A DNA stretch of 64,000 nucleotides, taken from NCBI RefSeq assembly GCF_030272615.1, contig NC_081415.1:629215240-629279239 (forward strand), in the 5' to 3' direction. Positions 46,849-59,529 of the stretch are shown one piece after another. The number at the start of each line of letters is the position of its first letter. The first letter of the stretch is position 1. The translations under genes were made by a program, and so were the position numbers. Source of the DNA: Cryptomeria japonica. Lineage: Eukaryota; Streptophyta; Pinopsida; Cupressales; Cupressaceae. Under the pieces are notes generated by a model. It ran no database searches. It was given only the letters and a program-made list of their open reading frames with translations, and was not told the origin of the DNA.

Positions 46849-49800
46849 ATGAGTTTTACAACAATAAGCCCTACTTACACTATTCCCGTTAGACGAAGCC
46901 TTAGAATTCAGTCCTTCCAAGGTGTAATTACCGAGGAGATGGAACCTAATTTGAATGGCCTTTTTAACGAGGACATGGGTAATTCCTCTAATCCTCTTAA
47001 TGATGAAGAAGCTCTCCATGAGGTTTCTGTAGAACAACTTTCAAAATTGGATAACCAATTTGATGATTTTCGACAATGGATGTCTCAAGAATACCTCGAT
47101 AGTCAAGCTCTTTCATTAATTGAGTGTCTAAAATGTATGGTTCAAAGTGATAAGAATGGAATTGATATTTTGTATGGTATTGCACACATTGTGGATTCGA
47201 ATGTGATGCCAAAGAAAAGTTGTGCCGAAACCTTAGGTTATACACAACCTCCTACTCAAGTCAATCATTCTATTCCTTTGACAACTCCTATTGCTAGTAT
47301 AACGACTTTCACATCAAACATAATGACTACTTAAATACAAGACATTCCTCCTATGATCACTAGTCATGGGGGCAATCCCTCTTCTTCAATCAACCCACTT
47401 CCATCATTCAATCCAACTTCTTCATTCATTCCTTCAATGAGTGTTCCTATTATATCTCCACAAATAAACATGACGCAAGGGGGCAATTCATTTAACCATT
47501 CCATTCCTCCTTGTAGTGTTCCTCCTTTCCAATCATCTCCTATGACTAACTATCATAGTGTCCCACCACCTTACTCTCTACCTTCTTTCAATAACATAAC
47601 ACCTCCATCACAATCTAACACATCTAATATGAACTCTTCGACTGAAGCAACCATTAACAATCTTGCACAAACTGTCTCTTCTTTACAACAACAAATTGCT
47701 TCTATGAATCAATCTAAATTTAGTGTGCCCACATTTGATGTTGCGAGCCCACTTTCTCTTGACATTGTTCGAGCTATCCCCCCTAAACATGTTGAAATTC
47801 CGCATTTGGAGCTTTATAATGGTAAGGGTGATCCTCTAACACATGTTAAGACCTTTCAAACAATATGTACCGATTTTGCTTATGACCAAAGGTTGCTTGC
47901 AAAACTGTTTACTAGAACATTAAGAGACAAAGCCCTACAATGGTATTGCTCGTTGCCTTCCTATTCTATTTCTTCTTTCGAACAACTTGCAAATGCTTTC
48001 ATTCAACAATTTCAAAACAATATAAGTCCTAAAGTTACTTTGATTGATTTAATGCATTGTAAACAATGTGTTAAAGAAAAAGTGACTGATTTCATTGGTA
48101 GATATAAGCATTTGTATGCTCAGATTTCTTTTCCAGTACCTGACAATGATATTCAAAGAATCTTTATTTTTAATTTACAAAAAGATATTAGAGAAAAACT
48201 CCTGTTTTCTGAGTTTACTTCTTTCCTACAGTTGTGCGCAACTCTTCACCATTATCAACTGACTGTGAGTCAAATGGAACAAGCAAATCCTATGGCTCCG
48301 AGTGATAAGGGTGATAGTAGTCAACAACCATTTGGGAAGTTTAAACTGAACAGAGAGTCCAGTAAATTCAATGAAAACATCATCAACAACAATGTGAATG
48401 CAGCATCAGGTGTGCCTCCTATTTCTAAGTTTTTCAAGAAAGAAAGAAAGTTTACTCCTTTGAATGAATCATTGCATAGTATTATGAATAACTTATTGGA
48501 ACAAAATGTGCTTACTCTTCCTCCTATAAGGCAAATAGATCCTGCAAAGATTAATTCACCCTATTTTGATAACAAATCTTTTTGTCAATTTCATCATCAA
48601 CCTGGGCATGATACTGAAAAATGTTTTGCTTTGAAGGGTAAAATTCAAGATTTGATTGATAATAATACTATCTCTATTTCTGGTGTGAATGATAAAGGCA
48701 ACACATCTATAGCTCCTCCAAACCAAAATCTTCAGACTTTTACTGATCCATTGCCTTCTCATACCTCTAATGCGATTGATACTAATGATTCCTCTGTCTC
48801 ACCTCATGATCTTGTGTCTATGACTCCGAATGTGATTAACTTTGTAGAGCAGCAGAAAATCCCTAAAGAACCTTCCATCACCTTTGATTCTAGTGAAACT
48901 ATCAGGGCACCTGATGGTCCTTTATATATAGTTGCAAAAGTCAAGAATACACCTTGCCGTGGAGTGCTTATTGATCCTTCTTGTATGGTTAATATCATTA
49001 CGGTAGAATTTCTTTTTACTTTGCAATTGAATCAAGTGATCTATGATGAAACAAATGTGGTTGTGAAACTATTTGATGCATTTTCTTCTCTTGCAAATGG
49101 TTCTATTACATTACCTATTGAGGTCCATAACAAATCCCTTGATGTGGACTTTGCTATTATTCCATCATCTGAACAATTTCGTGTGAAGCTAGGCTATCCT
49201 TGGCTATCTTCCATGAAAGCTATTACTTCTCCTATTCACAAGTGTTTGAAATTTCCCCATAATGGTGAAATTGTTACTATCAATCATAGTCCCTTTAAAC
49301 CAGCTAAAAGAACTTCTAGCATTCCTATTGATTACTTTTGGCCTAAACAATTTCAATCTCTTCCTCTGCGAAGTGATCATCTTTTTAAATCTTATCAAAA
49401 GTGGAAAAAAGATATGATCCTATCTCTAAGTGAACCTAGAACACCCAAACTTGACATTCCTATCGTTCTTGAGAAGGAAGTTCTTCCTTTGAAAGATAAA
49501 ACTAATGTCTTTCCTCAAGAAGATTCCCAATCCATTCCTACGAATGTGACTATGCCTATGTCTAATAAACTTTCTAAAGGTAGACCTATACCTCCTCATC
49601 ATGATGGGCTTGGTCTCCTTCCTAAACCAAATATTCCTCCCTTATATGGAGCAATTCCTCCTCCTTCCTCTTATGGAGAGAAGAGACCTTCCTCTTCTCC
49701 TATTATTCAACCTAAGAGACAACAACCTAAACACCCAAGTGATAAGGATGAGAACATTCCTCCTCCTCAATCTTCTCAACTTCCTACTAAGACTAGACGG

Positions 49801-50292
49801 AATCGTTCTGCACGAGAACGCTGATAGAAGCATCGTCTTAGAGCTCAGGCAGCTGCTTCTCAAACTTTGCAATCCCCAAAAACACCTTCAGCCAATATTA
49901 TTCCATTTTCTCCTCAGCCGATGATTGAGCCGAAATCTCCTAAACATAAGATGTATGATGGTCTTGATCCTGTGCGAGTTAAAGATCCTATTTTTATAAA
50001 TCTTGATGATGATATAGATGAAAATGTTATTCATGATGAAAATGTTACTCCTGTTCATTCTGATAGTGGATATGAATATGTTGATGTTGATAACCATTTA
50101 TCTAACGAATTTTCTAAAGCACTTATCCTAGCTCCTAGACAAGAACAACGTGGCTTGGAACATGAACATAGCCCTTGTTTGGATCTTGTGATAGCTCCAT
50201 CTGCTGTGTTGGATGTTCCTCCTCTAGCGTGTTCCTTGCCTTCCAGAAACATTGATCAGCAAGATCGGGGGGTAGATGATGTGCTAGACTAG
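46849..50292 (+). pseudogene. Gag-protease polyprotein (one frame, three stops)
   Basis: A single frame of 1,147 codons is interrupted only by TAA at 47332 and the adjacent TGA-TAG at 49822-49827. Each is one transition from a sense codon. Residues near 47800-48290 form a gypsy-type gag (LELYNGKGDPLTHVKTFQ, ALQWYCSLPSYSISSFEQL, NAFIQQFQNNI, VTDFIGRYKHLYAQ). A possible zinc-binding segment is FCQFHHQPGHDTEKC (about 48583-48625). The protease region (about 48925-49300) has VLIDPSCMVNIIT in place of D(S/T)GA and VKLGYPWLSSM as the flap-side motif. The C-terminal 350 residues are Pro-, Ser- and Lys-rich, then acidic (NLDDDIDENV), without a domain I can name. No RT follows. Confidence 0.9.
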
Positions 50293-51036
50293 TTTCATTA
50301 GCATAGCAGATTCTCTCCTCCTCTCTTTTGTTACTTCTTCTATGTGTTATTCTCATTCTTCTATTTGTTGTCCTTAGTGTTGTCTACTTGAGGACGATGC
50401 AAAACATTGAGATCTCTTTTGGTCTCTCTCATGTTGACTCAAAAGACACATGTTTTCCCTTCTTCTAGGTGACCTTCCTTGATTGGGGAATGAAGAACAA
50501 TTATGCATACATACATATGATATACATGAATTATCATACAGCATACTGACCCCGAGGAAAGCGAAGTCACCTTGTGCTTTGTGTTTTGTGTCTATTATCC
50601 TTGGGTTTATCTCACACTTGGGGGCTAAATCTTTGTGATAACGTGCTCCTTTCCCTTCTCATTTCTTATGTGTATCACTACCTTAAAGCAATCACCCCCG
50701 TTGAGGCATGTGTGATCGCTTTAACGTAGGGGGGCATACACCCCGTCTATCCCTTCAGGATACTTGAAAATTTCTTGACAAATTTAGCTTTGCCTTGAAA
50801 ATTTTTGATATCTTTCTTGCATGACTCATAGTGAGGGAACCTTACTACTGACAGTCATGGTTCTCCCTCATGATCTTCCCTTTTACTTTGTCAATCGAAG
50901 CCGTAAGATCCTTAGTCCACTGGGGGCTTGCTGTATCTTGCCTCCTTGACGTGGTAAAAGTTTTTCAATGTTGTTTCCTTGTACTTTACCGGAAGTATTG
51001 GTGTATGCTTATACTCTTGCTAAAGTGGGGGATAAA
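50293..51036 (+). other. 3' noncoding part of the gag-protease element
   Basis: No frame of note. Several G-rich words (CACTTGGGGGCTAAAT near 50615, TAGGGGGGCATACACC near 50727, CACTGGGGGCTTGC near 50920) precede the final purine tract AGTGGGGGATAAA at 51024-51036, which abuts the LTR. Confidence 0.7.
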
Positions 51037-52318
51037 TGTAGCATCCTAAAATTGCGACACTTGCAATTTCGACTGCATTTGGGTCTTCACGATGGCGACG
51101 CAAAACTGAACCTGGATGGAGACCCCGAAACTTGTTCATGACATCAAAAACTGCATTTTTCAGCACCCTGGCCTGATCCTCCTTGCACCCCGCTGTCCCT
51201 GGAGGTGGGACCATGGTGCCCAGTGCCCTGGTCCTTAAGGATTAGGGCGCCCAGCGCCCTGGTCCCCTAGGACCGTGGTGCCCAACGCCCTGGTCCCCTA
51301 GGACCGTGGCGCCCAGCGCCCTGGTCCCTAGCCCTATTTTGGGCCCGGTCTCTTATGGGGCTTCGGGTCTTTAAGTTTGCAAATTGGAAAATAATGTTTC
51401 CTGGTTGGCCTAAGGTTGGGAAAATTAGTCTATCAACCCTAATTGGCAAGTATATAAACTACATTTCCTCTCCCATTTTGGTAGATGAAAAAAAAGGTGG
51501 AAACGATATTCAAGCATTCAAACATTCAAGCATTCAAGCATTCCTTCAAGCAATTGAGCATTCTAAGTCTCCATTCAAGGCTAAGTGTTGCATTCAAGAC
51601 AAGGATTCAACCATTAAAGAGGAGATCACATACAACATACAACATACTACATACATTACACCTTCGCATGTAAGAATACAAACATTCTTACAACAAGGTA
51701 TCAGTACTTGTTTACATTACAAACATTTACATTTACAGCATTCTCATTTCTTGGTTAATTCCAAAACCGGGGTTTGACCTAAAGGCAAACCCCTCATCCC
51801 TAACCCCCCAATCGTCCTCTCTTTTCTGTGTGTAGGTTGCAGGTACGCGGCTATAATTGAAGATCTGGAATCCTTGTGCAGAGACGAACAGATCCCCCTT
51901 CGTTTCGCGGATTTTTTGAAGGACCGTGTGCATGTCGGGCGCCATCGTCCCGTCAACTTTCGCTCAAATTTGTAGAATAGCATCGTCTCGACATTTTACT
52001 GCTAATTCCAGGTCCGCAACTTCATCTCATATCCCTATCTCTGTTTATAAGCGAATCTTTCCTACTTTACATGCATTCCTAGTTCAATCTTTATATCTAC
52101 ATTTCTTTACAAAAGAGGGTATCCTTGATGTCACAACCCTTGAAACTCATTTAGAATCCAATCTTGCATTGCGTGGGATTGGATCTTGTGGGTTTCAACC
52201 CCTCTTTTGAATGTAAAGTTTCCCCTAAGTGAAAACCATCAACCCTAGTGACTCTCCCTTCTCTCTCCTTGGAGTTGGGGAGGAGAGAACAACTAGGGTT
52301 CGATTTTTCCGCTTTACA
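51037..52318 (+). repeat. 3' LTR of the gag-protease element
   Basis: 1,282 bp copy of the 5' LTR, with a longer hairpin array (four units). TATATAAA is at 51451-51458. Followed by CTAGT. Confidence 0.95.
51208..51327 (+). repeat. Four-unit hairpin array, exact 31-bp period
   Basis: 27-bp hairpins start at 51208, 51239, 51270 and 51301. Each has outer arms GGACC/GGTCC (GGATT in the second) and inner arms of the GGCGC/GCGCC type around CCA. Some units carry C-to-T or G-to-A changes that leave wobble pairs. Four-base linkers (TTAA, CCTA) separate them. Confidence 0.9.
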
Positions 52319-53736
52319 CTAGTTATATAGGATGTCGAGGATCTTTAGTGAACACAAGAGTGGGAATTAACTCACTTGCACACACATGGGGTAAAAGAAG
52401 ATAAAAGTTTCGAGAATCAATGGGGAACTTTTTTGCATCTCCATTTTTAAATCCTAGTCACTAAGTATGTTAATTTGTATGTTCCAAGAGATATTGAGGA
52501 TAGATTGATTGATTATCTATAAAATGTTTTTGCACCCCCAATTCAATTGGTGCATTACAAAATGCTAAACAAACACAATCATCCTTGGTTGAATAGGAAA
52601 TGCATCTTCATCATGCATATTGCATTAACATAGGTCCTGTCAAAAAATTCATTTTCTCCAAATGCATTCTGCAGATCATCATATCATGATAGGTCTGCAT
52701 ACTGGGGGCATAGCTAAAAATTACCTAAAAAATCATAAAAAGTCTTGAAAAAATACCAAAAATATTCAAATATGATCCTGAAAAAAATACCAAAAACATT
52801 CAAATACGATCCTCAAAAAATCAACCAAAAACTTTTAGATAAAGTCTTGAAAAATTTAATCAAAACATTCAAATATCAATCCACAAAATCCAAAAAAAAA
52901 ATTCAAAATCAATAAAAATATTTGCAATAACATGTCTCGCAAGAATCAAACACCCTAGCAGATATCCAGCAAACGCTTCACACAAAGTTAAGAAAGGATA
53001 CAACTATTTAAGCAACATTTGCAATCAACAATTCAAATTGTCTTGCCAATCGTATCAATATCCATATCAAGTGATCATTATCTTGATTTACATAAAGATG
53101 GATACACTCAAAATCAGATAGGTTAGTCTTAAACAGGGTCCAAACTTTCTAAGATCGGACATTATCAACTATCATATCAAGCAATCAAGAACAAAGGCAC
53201 AGATCAGTATAGCTACTGAATTTTGTCCTAGTTAGTCTCTATCTTTTATCATTTAGCAATAGATTATGTTCCTATGCTACTCAAGGATGTCCACAAGTGA
53301 CTAGAGGAGCCATCATGGGCATTATATTTTTCTTTGTTTGTTGTTTGTGGTGTGAACCAATGAATCTCTAAGATATGGGTGTCTAGCATAAGAGCTTTCA
53401 TATTCTGAATGGCACACATACCTCGACTCCTAGCATTATTCCTAGAATGGAGGGTTCACTCCTTGTCTGCTACATGTTTGTTTATTCAATGAGACATCTT
53501 TATGTCTTGGTTCTTTATACCATGGTGTGAAAAGCTCCATTGTTACATAATAAGGCTCAATGATGAATGTATTGCGCTATCAATAAAGACACAAGTTCGT
53601 GAATCAATCATTTTCATTTCACCTCATTTGTTTATTTCTTGTTTGTTTATTATTTCCTCATTATTTATTTCTTTCATCATCTCTTTCTGCATCACTTTCT
53701 ATCATGTCATCTAACATTACTCTTTCATCTATCTAT
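52319..53736. other. Flank between LTR elements, no gene
   Basis: After CTAGT the sequence continues the DNA interrupted at 44423. It includes ACTGGGGGCATAGC near 52698 and a run of related CAAAAACATTCAAATA words (52740-52880), perhaps the 3' noncoding part or LTR of the outer gypsy element. Small frames at 53502-53823 have no recognised similarity. Confidence 0.45.
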
Positions 53737-55075
53737 TGTTGGACATTGCTGCTACTAGGATATGTTGTTGTCATTGATGTCAACATATTCCTCCTCCAGT
53801 GCTTGCAGATTGGTTTATTGTGATCATGGTTTGATGTATGGAGTATTTATAGTATCACTATATTCTTCTATTTTGATTTTTGTGATCCGGGAAGCTTAAT
53901 TGATCATATCATATGATCCGGTTTTGCAGTTTTTTTTTATCAATGCTTTGTAGAGTTCAGTATTTCCTCTGGTATATTCCGGTGTGATTAGTTCTTGAGT
54001 TGTATCTTTGGGAGACTGTTTGGGATGATCTTGTGTATCTTCATTTCAGATAGTTCATGATTTCATGATCCACAAGTTATCTTTATTTGTGATAGTTGTT
54101 GTTTTTTGAGTGTTCTTGAGTTTCAAACATTGACAGATGAATATTTGATAAATGGTGTTGGTGCAACTATTTCTAATAATTCTAAACAGCTTGATGGTGT
54201 TTCTTAATTGTGTCCTATTTTTTTTATTTATCCACATTGATTGTTGTGCAATTTCTTGGAGATTTTGTTGAGCTAGTGATGTTCTTTGTGTTATGTGGTT
54301 TTTCCGGGTGGTGTAGCGTGTTGTAGTTGATCTTGGAGTGAATTCTGGTGGTGTTTCGTGTTTGTAGATTTCAATTAGGTCCATGTTATGTCATGTATAT
54401 CATTATATTGGTCTGGTGGTCAATCTTTGTATTGTGTGATGTAATTTTTTAATTGTGAGTTGAGGGTTTAGCCAACCTTATTGTCAAGGTTGATGAATTG
54501 TATAAATAGGTGGTATTGTCATGTAATTTTGGTATCAAAGTTGTGTCTGCATTATCAGAGAGTGGTGTATGTGCGATCAAGTGATCCATCATTTGGCATT
54601 GTGATTGAGCAGAGATTAGTGTTGTAGAGCAGACAATTGTGCTTAACCAAAACTATTATCAGGCATTTGGAGATGTTATCATTGTAGTTCATTTCTTCTC
54701 GATTATAGTCTAAATCTTATTGCAAGTCACTAAGACTTCCCCAAGGGTTGTAGCCTTCCGGGTCATTATATTTTGAGCACTAAGATCTAGGATGTGTGCC
54801 TGAATGCATGTGCATTCCCCATTGTAATATTTACACATACTATTACAGAGTATCATCTTATTATGGGTAGGTTCCCATCATGGTTTTTTGCTTAACCAGG
54901 TTTTCCACATCAAAATATTAGTGTTGTGTGTTGTGGTATCTATTTGCTTATCTTTATTATTATTGTAGTTTATTAGATCTTTATTTGTTGTTAAGTTTGT
55001 AGATCCAGTGAAAACTGATTCACCACCCCGCCCCTCTCAGTTTTCCTTCATTTTTTTTGCCAACAATTGGTATCA
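53737..55075 (+). repeat. 5' LTR of a forward Copia element
   Basis: 1,339 bp from TGTTGGACATTG to GCCAACA. It includes ACTGATTCACCACCCCGCCC then CTCTCAG near the 3' end, a motif found in the other Copia LTRs here. The partner LTR lies outside the window, so no duplication can be checked (TCTAT precedes it). Confidence 0.88.
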
Positions 55076-55077
55076 GA

Positions 55078-55089
55078 GCTAGATCCTTC
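55078..55089 (+). other. Primer binding site of the forward Copia element
   Basis: TGGTATCAGAGC, two bases after the LTR end; plant initiator Met-tRNA complement. Confidence 0.93.
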
Positions 55090-55121
55090 GAAAGAAGTTT
55101 AACTGCTTGGGGAGATCCGGG

Positions 55122-55634
55122 ATGGCAACTGGTACTGGAGGTGTTATCTTTAAGAAGGAGAGTCTAAGATTTGATGGAAGTAACTATGCTATATAGAATA
55201 ATTAGATGGAAGTGCACTTGAGATGTCTTGGAGAAGATTACTGGAAGATTACAAAGAATGCTTATTATGCTCCTCTAAATGGACCGATTACTACTGATGA
55301 GATCAAGGAAGATAAACATAACATTAGAGTGAAGGAAGCATTGTTGAATGCCCTGAATGATTCAGAGATGACAAATGTAATGGGACTTTAGACTGCACAT
55401 GAGATTTGGGGGAATCTTGAAACCATGTATGAAGGAGATAAACAAGTCAAAATTTCTAAGTTGTAGAGTTTGAAAAGAAAATATGAGATGTTGAAGATGG
55501 GAGAAGATGAGAAAATAAATATCTTTATGACTAAGGTGAATGACCTTCTCTTATGTATCAGATGTGCCGATGGAACTCTTGAAGAATATGAAATTGTTGC
55601 TAAGGTTTTTAGATTATTAGACAGTTCAAATAAC
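55122..55634 (+). pseudogene. Copia gag, truncated by insertion
   Basis: Starts MATGTGGVIFKKESLRFDGS at 55122. It continues through EVHLRCLGEDYWKITKNAYY, EIWGNLETMYEGD and INIFMTKVNDLLL to LDSSNN, with stops at about 55195, 55203, 55389 and 55464. It matches the UBN2-like gag domain of plant Copia elements. It is cut at 55635, where another Copia LTR begins in the opposite direction; the remainder lies right of the window. Confidence 0.85.
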
Positions 55635-56820
55635 TGAAAGACAACTAAGAGGGGGGGTGAATCAGTTGTCACAGATTACCAGAACATTTAGCAATTAAAA
55701 CTTTTATACTAAAACCCAAAACATTAATATTAGAATAGTAGTTAAACCAATTAAGCATAAGCAATAATCACAGAATAAATACCATCCACATAAAACCAAG
55801 ATTTATATGTGGAAAACTCGGTAAAGGAAAAAATCATGTTGGGAAGCCTACGCACAGTTAGATAATACTTCTGTAGTAAGTATGTGAATTACAATTGAGG
55901 GGCCTACACTTGCAGGAAGGAGAATAGCCTAGAGCACATTGCTCATCACAAAAGGATTCTCACTGACTACATACAAATCCAGACTACAATATGGAGAAGT
56001 GTTTGAACTACAAAGATAGCATCTCCTTTGCCTGAGTACAGTTCCGGATAAGCTCTATACCGAAGGACTAAATCCTCTTACATAAACCCAATTCAATCTC
56101 CAATGATCGACCAAATCCTCTGCCTGAATGATATTACATTATTCGCACATTACATTCATTTCCCATTCCTATGATATAATCTATAATGAGATCTTACATT
56201 ATATATACAAACCCTTGACCATAAATAATTAGGTTAGCCACAAGATAATAAACCAATTACATAATTACAAACCATGTCTACCTTAGACCAAACAAATAAT
56301 ATCCAACACATAAGATATCCCAGAAATACATCAAGAAGTCTGATCCACATGTTAAATTAAAGTCGCTCCATAACCTAGATCAACCAGGACCTAGTATAGG
56401 TCCATGCGCTACAACAATGATCTCCATCCACCAAGACTCGAACATGATCACCAATGGTATCCTGAAATTCCACCAAAAGTTGCACCAACACCACTTATGC
56501 AATTCACCAAAGATCTTCATCAAAATCTCTGCAGTGAAACCCTCGCTGGAACTAGAAACCAAGCTTCCAGGCAAACAGGATAGCATCCGATCACCAGACC
56601 AAAATCAACTGACTGAATATGATTATGAGTATCATGAATAAGACAATTCCATAGCCAAATCATACCAGAGCCTACTGGATCATGCTGGATCCAAACTAAC
56701 CAGAAACTGCTAAATGTACCAGGACCAGAAGGGTGTCGGTAAAGCATCCAAATAGGTAGTGTTGGCATCAATGACAAAACATCAATGCAACACATAATCA
56801 ATTCCTCCAAATGACCAATA
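55635..56820 (-). repeat. 3' LTR of a reverse Copia element
   Basis: 1,186 bp on the minus strand, starting TGAAAGACAACTAAGAGG at its left edge with the GGGGGGGTGAATCAG motif. It ends at GACCAATA, a decayed CA. A polypurine tract complement follows directly. ATAAC (55630-55634) may be the left target duplication. Confidence 0.85.
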
Positions 56821-57230
56821 ATCTCCCCCTTTGGCATTGATGGCAACACTAGATGTGAAAAACATATAAGTACCCAGAAATGCCAAACAAGTCTCCCCCA
56901 ATGGAAGATAGCCAACAATCTCCTGCATACAGCTCTGAAATAAAGACCAAAATCCCCCTATGAATAATTTTTGTAAATCTCTAAGTTATACATATATCTC
57001 TCTCTATCAATATCTCTCCCTTTTACATTTCCTTTTTCACATCAATATCTCTCCCCCTTTGACATCAATGCTAGAAATCTGACAAAAATATCAAAGCAAA
57101 AACATAAATCACTGAATCACAAAGCTGACTACTCTCCCTAAGAACAAGCATCCCCATCAGTGCCAAAATGAAAAATATCTCTGATAATGCATATTGGACT
57201 GATGCCAAACCGCATCAATCAAGTCTCTGC
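56821..57230 (-). other. Polypurine tract and 3' noncoding part of the reverse Copia element
   Basis: ATCTCCCCCTTTGGCATTGA at 56821 is the tract plus the word seen at 10130 in the other minus-strand Copia element. A second copy, CTCCCCCTTTGACATCAATG, lies near 57050. No coding. Confidence 0.8.
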
Positions 57231-57476
57231 CAGAGGGGTAGAATCCCCTAATCTATCTCTCAAGTATTCAAATGATTCTTTAGGCAAAGGTTTAGTGAAA
57301 ATATCTGCAATCTACTCTTTAGTGTTCACATAAACCAATCTGACTTCATTTGCTTCCACCTTTTCCTTCAAAAAGTTGTACTTGATAGATATGTGCTTTG
57401 TCTTAGAATGAAATATCAGATTCTTTGATATATCAATAGCAACAGAGTTATCACAGTGAATAACTATCGGTGCATT
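57231..57476 (-). pseudogene. Copia RNase H C-terminal fragment
   Basis: The minus-strand translation includes HCDNSVAIDISKNLIFHSKT, KYNFLKEKVEANEV and IADIFTKPLPKESFEYLRD, the C-terminus of Copia RNase H, closely parallel to 10372-10716. One stop (CAG to TAG) lies near 57311. It is cut at 57477, where a gypsy LTR starts; the rest would be beyond the window. Confidence 0.88.
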
Positions 57477-59482
57477 TGTAGTGCCCCTTCCTCGATCAGA
57501 CTTTTAGACCCATGTTTGACTTTTGTTGACTTTTTTAGTGGATACATTATCGTGATATTTTTCTTAGACATTATGCAATATGGTGATATGCTTTAATTTG
57601 ATTTGCAGTATATGTTTCATGCAGTATTTCCTTATGAATGTTTAATATGATTTTTATTGGATTGTTGTCAAGGACTTACATATTTACTTTATACATGCAA
57701 TGCGTTATATTCATGTTTTGTGTTTGTAAGTGTATGGGGTGCAAGGGGATGATTTTCCTTCAAACACTCCAGTGTGACATAGAACATCACGATTCTCCTT
57801 CATTGGTGTGTGTGTTGTGTATTTTATATATATGTCTATATGCACGTGTGGTTATTTGATGTAGGACTTTGTAGGTACAAGTACTGAGTAGGTATAGGGT
57901 ATCAACTCCACCTGGTTTCACAGGTCTGAGCATACCTTATTTTTCTTATGGGAGTGGAGGAGATAGTTGTTGGACCCTAAAATTGACTTGCAATTACACT
58001 CATGTGAGTGTCGTCAGTCAGTCGATATTTTCCATTTGACCGATATATGAGTTTGGGTGCTTTGGCATTTTTGTTTTGTGAGTCGTTGTGTGGTTATTTC
58101 TCATTTTACATGCTTCCAGTTAGTTAGAAAAGTTAGTTTGAGTGAATAGTGTTATTTCTTATTGGTGTATTAAAATTAAATTAATATGCCTTTGTGATTA
58201 TTGATTTAGTTAAATAAATTATGTTATTAAATTTAAATGGTTAAAGTGCATGTTATATTTTAAAAAAGTAATTGTATTTATTTGAGAAAGGAAATAAGGT
58301 TAAAAAGTATGCTTTTAGAATTTAAATTTATATGTTGAGTTATTTTCAATTTAAGGAAAAGGAATTGAGAAAAAGAAAATATCTCCATTGACCATTTGGA
58401 GGAGATTAGATTTTACCTTTTTGGGGAAATTTTCTATTGGTTGAATGAAACTTTAACCTAAAAGTTTTTAGGGTAAAATTTTTCATATATTACTTGAGAG
58501 TTCACGGGAAGAGGAGAGGAAAATTTTTGAAGCCAAGTTTTGAAAGAAAAATTGAAAATTGGATTTTAGATTGAAGATTTGATGTGCAGGTTAAGGCTCA
58601 TCTCAATTTTCTTTCCAGGAGTGCATTTACAGGTTGGATAGATTTTATTCTTTCCTTTTTGTTGCAAAGATTTAAACGATTTGAAAACTTCTTGTGTGTG
58701 TGTGCTTGGAAATCATGAGATTTTGATTGTAAACTTTAAATTTAATATAAGTTGTAGGAATGGAGTGATTTATATTTGTATTAATCTTTTCCTAGATTAA
58801 ATTTGTTGATTGTGAAGAAAATGATTTTTAAAACCAAAGATTTAGTTTGCCTGTGTGTATTTCAAGTTGAACAAATTGTTTTAAATCCTTTCATTTCAAG
58901 ATTGGGAGTAAAAGATTTATTTCCTGTCTATAGATTTTTTCAAATTGTTCAAAATCAAGGGATATGCTAGCCAAATTTTTTAAATTGGACCTCCTTGTGT
59001 GTGTTTGTGATTATTTTCATGTGTGTGTGAGCAATGAAAATCTGAATTAATCCTCTCTATTTTGGTTAAAATTGTCATGGATTTTGCCCAAAATCAATTG
59101 AATTGGGTCTTTTATGTATTTAATAGTAAACATAAATTTTAATTAAAATTTTTCTTTCAAAAAAATTTTTTGTACCCTCTATTTTACAAAGTGATATTTT
59201 TGTGTGCAGAAAGAATGTTACCAAAAATTTTATTAAATTTTCAAAAACAAAATAATAATAATAATATGTAGTGACCCACATGGCAGGGAACCCACCTTCC
59301 CCCACCATGTGGGATGGTAGTTGCACTACCATTGGTAGTCTTTGCTACCATTGGTAGCAATGCTACCAACAAAGCAAACAATAGTCATGTTTTAAAAAAA
59401 ACCCACCTGCTAATTTGTAGTTCGTTGTGCTTTTTGCAGCGTGGGAGAAAATAAAACATTTCGCCCAAATTTGTTTTGCAAG

Positions 59483-59529
<47 letters not shown>

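Larger units (their letters stand above)
44424..52318 (+). mobile_element. Gag-protease-only LTR retrotransposon, TSD CTAGT
   Basis: LTRs of 1,239 bp (44424-45662) and 1,282 bp (51037-52318) start TGTAGC and end CTTTACA. The duplication CTAGT is exact (44419-44423 and 52319-52323). A purine tract, AGTGGGGGATAAA, abuts the 3' LTR. Between the LTRs is a long leader, one gag-protease frame (46849-50292) and about 740 bp of 3' noncoding sequence. No RT, RNase H or integrase exists, so the element depends on a partner for copying and integration. The downstream LTR is highly similar to the upstream one, apart from the hairpin array, so this is one of the younger insertions. Confidence 0.95.
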
